A stretch of DNA of 51,757 bases from an uncultured Myxococcales bacterium. Its GTDB lineage: Bacteria; Myxococcota_A; Polyangia; Polyangiales; Polyangiaceae. The stretch lies in contig CALFNG010000530.1 in NCBI GenBank assembly GCA_937902985.1, positions 1 to 51,757 of the forward strand. The letters run 5' to 3'. The position numbers and the translations under genes are program-made. The notes under the pieces are model-generated. The model saw nothing but the letters and a program-made list of their open reading frames with translations, ran no database searches and was not told the origin of the DNA. Below, piece after piece: positions 34,671 through 41,785 of the stretch (position 1 is its first letter; each line of letters opens with the position of its first letter).

Positions 34671-34958
34671 ATGACGGGCGAACATCTCGAAGCCATTCTG
34701 AAGCTGGCAGGCGCCAAGACCGAGAAAGACGGCTGGTCCACCTTGCCCGAAGGCAACGCCATGACGCTGCACGTCGCTCACGACGGCGCGAGCATGACGG
34801 TGTCGCGCATCGACGCGCTGAAGCAAGACGGAGAGCTGCTCTACGCGCGCAACCCGCGCCGCGAGCTCTTCTGCCTCGTGCGGAGCGACGTCTTCGCAGT
34901 CGCCCTCGAAGGCGAATCGAACGCGGGGAAGGTGGCCCGCCGCGCCGGCTTTGGTTAG
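34671..34958 (+). CDS. Small conserved-looking protein, unknown function
   Basis: A 95-residue protein, acidic and soluble with no membrane or signal segment. It begins T-G-E-H-L-E-A-I-L-K-L-A-G-A-K and has a likely beta-rich centre (M-T-L-H-V-A-H-D-G-A-S-M-T-V-S-R-I-D). Codon use fits the genome. Its stop overlaps the start of the acyltransferase gene, so they are likely translationally coupled. No family is recognised. Confidence 0.6.
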   Translation: MTGEHLEAILKLAGAKTEKDGWSTLPEGNAMTLHVAHDGASMTVSRIDALKQDGELLYARNPRRELFCLVRSDVFAVALEGESNAGKVARRAGFG

Positions 34959-36072
34959 CGGCTTGCCCGGCCGGGGCGTCCGCGGCGGCGCGATCGGCGG
35001 CGGCGGCGAGGGCAGCTGGTGGCTGCGGGCGCTCGCTGCCCTGGTCGCGCGCCTGCCGTGGCGTGCCTTGCGGGTGCCCGGGGCCTTGCTCGGCTGGCTC
35101 GCGGGCAGCGTCCTTCGCATCCGGCGCCGACACGTCGAGCACGCGATGCGCGCCGCCGGGCTGGCGGCTCCACCGCGCGAGGCCCGCGCGATGTACGCGG
35201 CGCTGGGCCGATCCGCGTTCGAGTTCTTGTGGCTGTCTCGCCGAGGCGCCGAGGCGCTCGAGCACGTCGTCGTCGAGCCTGCGTCCGAGGCCGTGTGGCA
35301 AGCGATCCTGGCCGAAGGGCAGGGGATCGTCCTGGCGGCGTCGCACACGGGCAACTGGGACCTGGCCGCTGTCGCCGCGGCGCGGGACGTCGAGCTCCTG
35401 GTCGTGACGAAGCACCTGAGCGCGCCTTCGCTCGATCGCTTCTGGCAGGGCACGCGGGCGCGCCTGGGGGTTCGCCTGTCGGGCGCGCGAGGGGCCATGG
35501 CCGTCGCACGCAGCGTCCTCGGGCGAGGCGGCGCCGTGGCCATGATGACCGATCAGGTGCCGGGCTCTCCCCGCCACGCCGTCGGGATCGAGTTCCTCGG
35601 CCGTCGCTGCCTCGCCGATCGCGCGCCGGCCGCCCTCGCGGCGTCCACTGGCGCGCCGCTGGTCGTCGTGGCCGCTCGAGCCGACGGGCGCGGAGAGCAC
35701 GTCGTGCACGTCCTCGCGGTGATCCGGCCGCCGCCGCGTCCTCACCGGGTCGACGCCGGGATAGACCGTGGGGTCGACCGTGGGATCGACCGTGGGGGTC
35801 GCGTGGCTCCGGGCGTCGCTCGAGACCCGCCCGTCGACGGCTCGCGACGGGCGTGGATCGCCGAGGCGACGGCCGCTTCAGGTCGGGCCCTCGACGCCTT
35901 CGTGCGCGCCCACCCGAGCCAGTGGCTCTGGATGCACCGGCGATGGAAAGGCGCGGGGGTCGACCCGCGCGGGCCCGCGGCTACACTCGGGCGGCGATGG
36001 CACCTGTCCCGCTTCCCGCCCCGCTCCAAGACCCCCTCGTCATTGCCGGACGCAGCTTCGAAAGCCGGCTGA
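34951..36072 (+). CDS. LpxL/HtrB-type lipid acyltransferase
   Basis: A 373-residue acyltransferase of the lysophospholipid/lipid A family. The catalytic motif S-H-T-G-N-W-D-L (His and Asp, about 131-137) and the later T-D-Q-V-P-G-S are typical of LpxL/LpxM, which add secondary acyl chains to lipid A at the inner membrane. A hydrophobic N-terminal segment (about 25-55) would anchor it. Around residues 271-282 there is a 12-bp tandem repeat coding Ile/Val-Asp-Arg-Gly, an unusual insertion. The start is TTG at 34951, overlapping the previous gene; its ribosome-binding site is weak. The 3' end overlaps thiG by 76 bases in another frame, so the last 25 residues may not be conserved. Confidence 0.82.
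   Translation: MVSGLPGRGVRGGAIGGGGEGSWWLRALAALVARLPWRALRVPGALLGWLAGSVLRIRRRHVEHAMRAAGLAAPPREARAMYAALGRSAFEFLWLSRRGAEALEHVVVEPASEAVWQAILAEGQGIVLAASHTGNWDLAAVAAARDVELLVVTKHLSAPSLDRFWQGTRARLGVRLSGARGAMAVARSVLGRGGAVAMMTDQVPGSPRHAVGIEFLGRRCLADRAPAALAASTGAPLVVVAARADGRGEHVVHVLAVIRPPPRPHRVDAGIDRGVDRGIDRGGRVAPGVARDPPVDGSRRAWIAEATAASGRALDAFVRAHPSQWLWMHRRWKGAGVDPRGPAATLGRRWHLSRFPPRSKTPSSLPDAASKAG
35761..35796 (+). repeat. 12-bp tandem repeat, 3 copies, in coding sequence
   Basis: Three units of the form ATCGACCGTGGG (35761-35772, 35773-35784, 35785-35796), with one substitution each in the first two. They encode Ile/Val-Asp-Arg-Gly in the acyltransferase and keep the frame. Confidence 0.9.
35982..35987 (+). 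promoter_or_regulatory. Possible -10 element upstream of thiG
   Basis: GGCTACACT ends 9 bases before the thiG ATG; TACACT fits a TAnnnT -10 hexamer. If used, the thiG transcript would have a very short leader, as suggested for mlaF. It lies inside the acyltransferase coding region. Confidence 0.25.
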
Positions 36073-36824
36073 TCGTCGGCACCGGCAAGTACAAAGACGT
36101 CGCCGAGACCGAGCGCGCCATCGACGCCTCCGGCGCCGAGATCGTGACGGTGGCCTTGCGCCGGGTCGACCTGGGCGATCGCTCGTCGGGCTCGCTCATG
36201 TCGCTGCTCGTTCGCAAGAAGTGGCTCATCTTGCCCAACACCGCCGGGTGCTACTCGGCCGACGAGGCGATTCGCACGCTCCGCCTTGCGCGCGAGCTCG
36301 GCATCGCGCCGCCCCCGACCCCGGCGCACACCGGCCCGATGGTGAAGCTCGAAATCATCGGCGATGACAGGACCCTCTACCCCGACAACGAGCAGACGCT
36401 CGAGGCCGCGCGGCTCCTCGTCAAAGAGGGGTTCGTGGTCCTGCCGTACTGCATGGACGATCCGATCCTGTGCCGGAAGCTCGAGGACGCCGGGTGCGCG
36501 GCCGTCATGCCGCTGGCCGCGCCGATAGGGAGCGGCCTCGGCATCCGCAACCCCCACAACCTCGAGATCATCCTCGAGCGCGCGAAGATCCCCGTGATCG
36601 TCGACGCCGGGGTCGGCACGGCGAGCGACGCGGCCGTCGCCATGGAGCTCGGCTGCCACGGGGTCCTCATGAATACCGCCATCGCTCACGCACGCGACCC
36701 GGCCCTCATGGGCGACGCGATGCGCGAAGCGGTCCGGGCGGGCCGAAAAGCGTTCCTCGCCGGGCGCATGCCTCGCCGGCGATATGCCAACGCGTCCAGC
36801 CCGACCGCGGGCCTCATCGAATGA
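35997..36824 (+). CDS. thiG: Thiazole synthase ThiG
   Basis: A 275-residue ThiG, which forms the thiazole phosphate ring of thiamine from 1-deoxyxylulose-5-phosphate, dehydroglycine and ThiS-thiocarboxylate. Motifs include [33 protein letters not shown] (with the Schiff-base Lys region), [15 protein letters not shown] and [10 protein letters not shown]. Length is normal. ATG 35997 fits the family start even though it overlaps the upstream acyltransferase. No thiS, thiF or thiO is seen adjacent. The stop overlaps the next start (ATGA). Confidence 0.96.
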   Translation: MAPVPLPAPLQDPLVIAGRSFESRLIVGTGKYKDVAETERAIDASGAEIVTVALRRVDLGDRSSGSLMSLLVRKKWLILPNTAGCYSADEAIRTLRLARELGIAPPPTPAHTGPMVKLEIIGDDRTLYPDNEQTLEAARLLVKEGFVVLPYCMDDPILCRKLEDAGCAAVMPLAAPIGSGLGIRNPHNLEIILERAKIPVIVDAGVGTASDAAVAMELGCHGVLMNTAIAHARDPALMGDAMREAVRAGRKAFLAGRMPRRRYANASSPTAGLIE

Positions 36825-37096
36825 TCGTTCGCGCGCTCGCCGGCTCGCTCGTGGCCGCCACCTTCTCGCTCGCGCCGCTGCAGTGTCCCCGCGAGACCGA
36901 CGCTGCGCATTGCTGGGACGACGCGCCCGGCGACGGACTCTGGGACCTCGCGCAGAAGTTCCGCGACGGGCACGACGACGCCGCGGCGCGGCGCACGCTC
37001 GAGTACCTCGTCGAGCGGTACCCCTCGAGCCGCTTCGCGCCGGCCGCGCGTGACCAGCTCGCGAGCGCGATCGACGCGGGCGCGCGCGCCCCCTGA
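36821..37096 (+). CDS. Small exported TPR-like protein between thiG and thiE
   Basis: A 91-residue protein. The N-terminus [18 protein letters not shown] is signal-like, with a Cys at residue 22 that may be a lipobox, though Gln at -1 is unusual. The rest is one TPR-like helix pair: [34 protein letters not shown] overlaps the thiG stop by four bases, and thiE follows 13 bases later, so it is embedded in the thiamine operon. Whether it takes part in thiamine metabolism is unknown. Confidence 0.65.
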   Translation: MIVRALAGSLVAATFSLAPLQCPRETDAAHCWDDAPGDGLWDLAQKFRDGHDDAAARRTLEYLVERYPSSRFAPAARDQLASAIDAGARAP

Positions 37097-37109
37097 GGCC
37101 GAGCGCTCG

Positions 37110-37793
37110 GTGAACGCCCGCGTCATCCTCATCACCGATCCGTCGTTCGGCGACGACGCCATCCTTCGCTGCGTGAGAGAGGTCGCGGCGGCGCTGCCCG
37201 CCGGCGCGCTCTGCGTGCAGCTGCGGGACAAGCAACGGCTGCCCGTCAGTCTCCGTCTATTCGCGATGGCGCTGCGCCGGGCGACGCGCGACGCGGGCGC
37301 CGCGCTGGTGATCAATGGTCACGCGACCCTGGCGCGCGACGTCGGCGCCGACGGCGTACACCTCGGCGGCGGCGGGGGGAGCGTCGAAGCGGCGAGGGCG
37401 CAGTTCAGAGGGTGCGCCTGGGTGAGCGTCGCCGCGCACTCCGACGACGACGTCCGCCGCGCCGTCGATGCCGGCGCCGACGCGGTGCTCGTCAGCCCCA
37501 TCTTTCCGACGCGCACCCGCTCCCTCGGTTCGTCGATTCAATCGATCGAGAAAACCACTCGCGGAACGAACGCGCTCCGATCCGCGCGAAGCCTCGCGGG
37601 GTCGCGCGTGGCGGTCTACGCGCTCGGCGGCGTCACCGTCGATACGGCGCGCGCGTGCGTCGCTGCCGGGGCCGATGGAGTCGCCGTCATTCGTGCGTTG
37701 CTCGCGAGTCGATCGCCCGCCGCCGCCGCTCGCGCGATAATTGGGGCGATCGCGCACGCGCACAACCACAAGCACAACCACAAGAAGGAGTGA
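37110..37793 (+). CDS. thiE: Thiamine phosphate synthase ThiE
   Basis: A 227-residue TIM-barrel enzyme that joins HMP-pyrophosphate and thiazole phosphate. Family signatures are visible: V-Q-L-R-D-K, V-I-N-G-H-A-T-L-A-R-D-V-G-A-D-G-V-H-L-G-G, S-P-I-F-P-T-R-T-R and Y-A-L-G-G-V. The loop after P-T-R-T (S-L-G-S-S-I-Q-S-I-E-K-T) is longer or altered compared with typical K-x-G motifs. The C-terminus ends in a His/Asn/Lys-rich tail (A-H-A-H-N-H-K-H-N-H-K-K), which could bind metal. The GTG at 37110 follows TGAGG and matches the family start. It ends 110 bases before the convergent synthase gene. Confidence 0.88.
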   Translation: MNARVILITDPSFGDDAILRCVREVAAALPAGALCVQLRDKQRLPVSLRLFAMALRRATRDAGAALVINGHATLARDVGADGVHLGGGGGSVEAARAQFRGCAWVSVAAHSDDDVRRAVDAGADAVLVSPIFPTRTRSLGSSIQSIEKTTRGTNALRSARSLAGSRVAVYALGGVTVDTARACVAAGADGVAVIRALLASRSPAAAARAIIGAIAHAHNHKHNHKKE

Positions 37794-37903
37794 TCGCATT
37801 CGGCTCGAGAGCCCATTCATCAATCGATGGTTCTCTCTGCCATGTTCGACCACATCCGCCCGTCCGATCTCTCCGAGGCCCGTCATGCAGGGAGCGGAGA
37901 GAG

Positions 37904-39136
37904 TCAGTCTTCGAAGGGACCGATGTCCTCGCCAGAGAGGACGAAGAACGCTTCGCCGTAGGTCTTGAGGAGCTCGAGGGCGCGGTCGAGGTCTTCCTGG
38001 GTGTGGCCGCGGGTGACGTTCACCCGGAGTCGCTCTTCTCCGATCTTCACCGAGGGGTACACGAGTGGGACCATCAGGATTCCGCACTCGAGGAGCGCGA
38101 CGTGCATGAAGATCGCCTTGACCTCGGCGCGGCACATGACGGGCATGATGTGCGTGTTGCTGGCGCCGAGATCGAAGCCCGCCGCCTTCAGGCCGTCGCG
38201 GAAATACGTCGCCTTCTGGTGAAGTTCGGTCACGAGCTTGGGGCCGTCTTCCTCGAGCATGTCGAGGATCGTCGACGCGGCGGCCACGATCGGCACCGGG
38301 AGCGTCGCGCTGAAGAGGAAGCTGCGCGCGGAGTTCTTGATGTGCTCGACGATGTCTTCTTGCCCGAAGAGAAGCCCGCCGATTCCGCCGAACGTCTTCG
38401 AGAACGTGGAGATGACGAGCGGGACGCGCCCCTGGAGGCCCATGGCCTCGAGCGTTCCGCGGCCGCTGGCGCCGAGAGTGCCCGTCGCGTGGGCGTCGTC
38501 GACGATGAGCGGAGCGTCGTAGCGCTCGCACATCTCGACGAACTCTCGAAGAGGCGCGGTATCGCCGTCGAGTGAATACACGCCTTCGCAGATCACGAGC
38601 GCGTTCTTGCGCTCGCGGGTCTTCAAGATACGTTCGAGGCTCTTCGCCGAGTTGTGGTTGAAGAACCGGATCTCGGGTCCGTTCTTGGGCACGCCCGCGG
38701 CGAGGAACGACCCGTCGAGGATGCACGCGTGGCTGTACGCATCGAGAACGAGCGTCGTGTCCTTGTCGGCCAGCGCCGCGATGGTGCCGAGCATCGCCTG
38801 GTAGCCGGTGGTGAAGGTGAGGCACTTCTCGAAGCCCATCCACCCGGCGAGGCGCTCTTCGAGTCGCACGTGCTCGATCGTCGTCGCCTGCGGCCGCGAC
38901 GACGAGAGGCCGCAGGCGTACTCGTCGACCGCGCGCTTCGCCGCCTCTTTGACCTTGGGGTGGTTGGTCAGCCCCAGGTAGTCGTTCGAGCTGAAGTTCG
39001 TGACCGGCTTGCCCTCGATGTGCGCATGGAGGCCGCCGCCGGTGTCGAAGACGCGAAAGAACGGGTACCCCTGCTTGTCTTTCGCCTGTCGGACACGCGC
39101 GACCGTGTCGTGCGCTTTCGCGTGGATCCAGCTCAC
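37904..39136 (-). CDS. Alpha-oxoamine synthase (SPT/KBL/BioF family)
   Basis: A 410-residue PLP enzyme that condenses an amino acid with an acyl thioester and releases CO2. Family landmarks include N-F-S-S-N-D-Y-L-G-L, F-T-T-G-Y-Q-A-M (near residue 108), D-A-Y-S-H-A-C-I-L-D-G, V-D-D-A-H-A-T-G-T-L-G, and S-T-F-S-K-T-F-G-G with the cofactor Lys (K247). The C-terminal E-R-L-R-V-N-V-T-R-G-H-T matches the substrate-carboxylate Arg region. Sequence alone does not separate serine palmitoyltransferase, 2-amino-3-ketobutyrate ligase and BioF; the neighbouring ketosynthase, acyl-AMP ligase and acyl carrier genes favour a lipid role using acyl-ACP. GTG 39136 is chosen because CGGAG lies upstream; ATG 39199 would overlap the upstream gene. 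It starts 25 bases after the KS-like gene. Confidence 0.88.
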   Translation of the reverse strand: MSWIHAKAHDTVARVRQAKDKQGYPFFRVFDTGGGLHAHIEGKPVTNFSSNDYLGLTNHPKVKEAAKRAVDEYACGLSSSRPQATTIEHVRLEERLAGWMGFEKCLTFTTGYQAMLGTIAALADKDTTLVLDAYSHACILDGSFLAAGVPKNGPEIRFFNHNSAKSLERILKTRERKNALVICEGVYSLDGDTAPLREFVEMCERYDAPLIVDDAHATGTLGASGRGTLEAMGLQGRVPLVISTFSKTFGGIGGLLFGQEDIVEHIKNSARSFLFSATLPVPIVAAASTILDMLEEDGPKLVTELHQKATYFRDGLKAAGFDLGASNTHIMPVMCRAEVKAIFMHVALLECGILMVPLVYPSVKIGEERLRVNVTRGHTQEDLDRALELLKTYGEAFFVLSGEDIGPFED

Positions 39137-39161
39137 CGGGGTGCTCCGAGGTTGCGATTGT

Positions 39162-40424
39162 TTATCGCGAAGCGGCGCGCATGACGAGCGCCGATGCATT
39201 GCCGTAGTACCCGAGAGCCGTGACCAGCGCGATGCGTACCTTCGCGTCGGCGCGAAGCGTGCCTCGCACCACGTGCCCGCGTCCTCGTTCGAGCGGAGCC
39301 GCGGCCGTGTCGCTTCCGGCTTGCGGGGGCGATTGCAAGTGCGCGATGGCTGCGAGCATGGCCATCGCGCCTCCGGCGCCGAGCGTCTCGCCGAGCGCGA
39401 GCTTCGGCGCCACGACGGGCGTCTCCCGCCCGACCTGTCGTTCGATGGCGATGAGCTCGGCCTCGTCGAACACGCGCAGCCCGGAGACGCCGGAGACCAC
39501 GAGGTCGACGTCGGACGGGGCGAGGCGCGCGTCGCTCAACGCCGCCGCGATGGCCTCTTCGAGCGCGCTCGGCGTAGCGTGGACGAGCGAGCCCTCGCGT
39601 TCGGGGGGCGCGAAGGACGTGCCGTAGCCCACGACCTCCGCGAGTACGGCGGCGGAGCGGGCGCGCGCGCTCCCCAGGCGTTCGAGCGCGACGAGCGCGG
39701 CGCCTTCGCCGATGCACGGGCCCTCCGTCGCCTGGATCCCCGGGCCGGGCACGCGCGAACCAGCCGCGCCCAGCCTGTGGAACGCGAGAAACAGCGCCTC
39801 GCTCATGGCCTCGGCTCCGCCGACGAGGAGCGCCTCGGCGCGCCCCTGTCCGAGGAGCACGTCGGCGCAGGCGACGGCGTCGAGGGCGCCGCAGTTTCCG
39901 TCGCTGACGCAGACGTTCACCGCGCGGAGGTCCTCCCAGATGCTCACGTACCCGGCCGCGCTGTTCGACACGGTCAAGGGAAAGCGCGACGGATTGATGT
40001 ACCGCGCGTCTTCGAGCAGGGCGACGCGATCGAGCTCGGTGATGGCCTCGAGCGACCCGTAGGCGTTCGAGCACACGAGGCCGACGCCGTCTGGACCCGG
40101 GCGGGCGCGCCCCCCCGGCGGGGCGGTGACCCACGCGCCGTCTTGCTTGAGCCCCGCGTCGTGAAGGGCGAGCCGCGCGGACACGACGAGGAGCTTCGCG
40201 AGCCGATCGAGCGACCGGAGGCCCTTGTCCCCGAGGTACCGCGTGGCGTCGAAGCCGCGGACTTCGGCGACGCGCGCCCCCGGGTAGCCCGCGGCGTCGA
40301 AGGTCTCGATGCGACCGTCGGCGCTCGGTGCCGAGGCGCCGCTGCGGAACGCCGCGAGGAACTCTTCGCGCCCGATGCCGAGAGACGACGCGACCCCGAA
40401 GCCGGTAATGGCGCGGGGCTTCAC
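39162..40424 (-). CDS. Ketosynthase-like protein without catalytic histidines (chain-length-factor-like)
   Basis: A 420-residue protein with the thiolase/ketosynthase fold (I-T-G-F-G-V-A-S-S-L-G at the start, V-G-G-A-E-A-M-S-E-A, I-G-E-G-A-A-L). The active Cys position is kept (S-D-G-N-C-G-A-L-D, C178). But the first catalytic His motif (H-G-T-G-T) is replaced by S-G-V-S-G-L-R near 311-317, and the K-S-x-x-G-H motif by K-L-A-L-G-E-T with Glu at the His position (E346). This resembles chain length factors and other KS-like partners that pair with an active KS and do not condense themselves. GTG 40424 overlaps the active KS stop (GTGA), so the two are translationally coupled, consistent with a heterodimer. 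Confidence 0.85.
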   Translation of the reverse strand: MKPRAITGFGVASSLGIGREEFLAAFRSGASAPSADGRIETFDAAGYPGARVAEVRGFDATRYLGDKGLRSLDRLAKLLVVSARLALHDAGLKQDGAWVTAPPGGRARPGPDGVGLVCSNAYGSLEAITELDRVALLEDARYINPSRFPLTVSNSAAGYVSIWEDLRAVNVCVSDGNCGALDAVACADVLLGQGRAEALLVGGAEAMSEALFLAFHRLGAAGSRVPGPGIQATEGPCIGEGAALVALERLGSARARSAAVLAEVVGYGTSFAPPEREGSLVHATPSALEEAIAAALSDARLAPSDVDLVVSGVSGLRVFDEAELIAIERQVGRETPVVAPKLALGETLGAGGAMAMLAAIAHLQSPPQAGSDTAAAPLERGRGHVVRGTLRADAKVRIALVTALGYYGNASALVMRAASR

Positions 40425-41674
40425 GCCTCGCCCTCGACCGCGGGCGTCGGGATGGGCGGCAAGAGCCCCGGCTTCGCGAATACCGTGACGGAGTTGTAGC
40501 CGCCGAAGGCGAGCGAGTTGTTGACCACGATGTCGCTCTTGCCGCGGCGGGCCACGTTCGCCACCACCTCAACGTCGCACTCGGGGTCGGGCGTCTCGTA
40601 GCCGATCGTCGGCGGGTACAGCCCCGTCTCGAGGGTGAAGATGCAGCCGATGGCCTCGAGCGCGCTCGCGGCGCCCATGCAGTGCCCGAGCATGCTCTTC
40701 ATGCTCGACACCGGCACGCGCCGGCTGCCGAAGACCTCGCGCACCACCTTGGCCTCGGCGAGGTCGTTGTGATGGGTGCCGGTTCCGTGCGCGTTGACGA
40801 AGTCGACGTCGTCGGCCGTGATGCCGGACCGCTCGATGGCCGCGCGCATCGCCACGATGCTCCCGGTCGCGTCGGGGTGGGGACGCGTGATGTGGTACGC
40901 GTCGCACGAGAGGCCGTGGCTGCGGACCTCGGCCTGGAGGCGCGCGCCGCGGCGCTCCGCATGGGCCTCACTCTCGACGATGAGGAGGCCGGCACCTTCT
41001 CCCAGAAGAAGGCCCTGGCGGTTCTTGTCAAACGGCTGGCACCGCTCGGGTGCCATGGCCGCGAGGCGGACGAACCCGCTGAACTGCAGCTCCTGCAGGA
41101 GCTCGGCGGCGCCGGTGACCACCACATCGGCGCGCCCGGCGCGGATGAGATCCGAGGCGAACCCGATGGCGTAGTTGCCCGCGGCGCATGCGGCCGGGAG
41201 GGTGAGCACCATGCCGCGCGCGCCAATGGCTCGAGCGACGTGAATCGGCAGCAAGGTCGAGCCGTACCGAGAAATCATGGCCCGCGAGACGGCTTTTTGG
41301 CCACGCAGGATCCATTCGTGGTCGAGCTCGGCGAGGATCTGCGCCTCGCCCATGGTCGTTCCGAGCACGACGGCGGTTCGAGGGCCGGCCAGCTGGGCCG
41401 GTTCGAGGCCGGCGTCTGCGATGGCCATTCGGGCGGCGGCCAGGGCCATCGCCGAGCACCGACCCATACGGCGCTGTTCCCCCTGCGTGAGATGGTCTCG
41501 AGGGTCGAAGTCCTTGACCTCCCCGGCCTTTTCTCGACCCAAGGAAACGGCGTCGAAGGACGTTACAGATGAAATTCCGCTGGCACCCGACTCGAGCGCG
41601 CGAAAGAACGCCTCGCGCCCCAGCCCGATCGAGCTGACGACACCGACACCTGTGACGAAGACCCGCGGCGACAC
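40421..41674 (-). CDS. Beta-ketoacyl-ACP synthase, FabF/type II PKS-like
   Basis: A 417-residue ketosynthase with an intact Cys-His-His triad: C163 in L-P-A-A-C-A-A-G-N, H296 in N-A-H-G-T-G-T and H331 in K-S-M-L-G-H. It catalyses decarboxylative condensation of malonyl-ACP onto an acyl-ACP or acyl-enzyme. The C-terminal F-G-G-Y-N-S-V replaces the usual G-F-G-G-x-N. Length is normal. GTG 41674 follows a TAAATAGGG stretch. It is the first gene of a minus-strand operon with the histidine-less partner and the oxoamine synthase, and diverges from the fatty-acyl-AMP ligase, pointing to a dedicated lipid pathway rather than housekeeping fatty acid synthesis. Confidence 0.92.
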   Translation of the reverse strand: MSPRVFVTGVGVVSSIGLGREAFFRALESGASGISSVTSFDAVSLGREKAGEVKDFDPRDHLTQGEQRRMGRCSAMALAAARMAIADAGLEPAQLAGPRTAVVLGTTMGEAQILAELDHEWILRGQKAVSRAMISRYGSTLLPIHVARAIGARGMVLTLPAACAAGNYAIGFASDLIRAGRADVVVTGAAELLQELQFSGFVRLAAMAPERCQPFDKNRQGLLLGEGAGLLIVESEAHAERRGARLQAEVRSHGLSCDAYHITRPHPDATGSIVAMRAAIERSGITADDVDFVNAHGTGTHHNDLAEAKVVREVFGSRRVPVSSMKSMLGHCMGAASALEAIGCIFTLETGLYPPTIGYETPDPECDVEVVANVARRGKSDIVVNNSLAFGGYNSVTVFAKPGLLPPIPTPAVEGEA

Positions 41675-41785
41675 GAACGGCCCTATTTAGCTCGGCCCTG
41701 CACATACGAGCAATGTGGGCGAACGCCGAAGGGCGGAACGACGGGGCCCGGACCTCGCTGGCCGCTTGCCAGGAGCCGGGTTGAA
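41675..41785. promoter_or_regulatory. Shared divergent promoter region of lipid cluster
   Basis: The 111 bases between the ketosynthase start and the fatty-acyl-AMP ligase start must hold promoters for both operons. GGCCCTATTTAGCTCGGCCC (41680-41699) has GGCC-rich ends and an A/T core that may be a -10 on the minus strand (TAAATA). AGGAG at 41771-41775 serves the GTG at 41786. No clear operator is visible. Confidence 0.4.
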
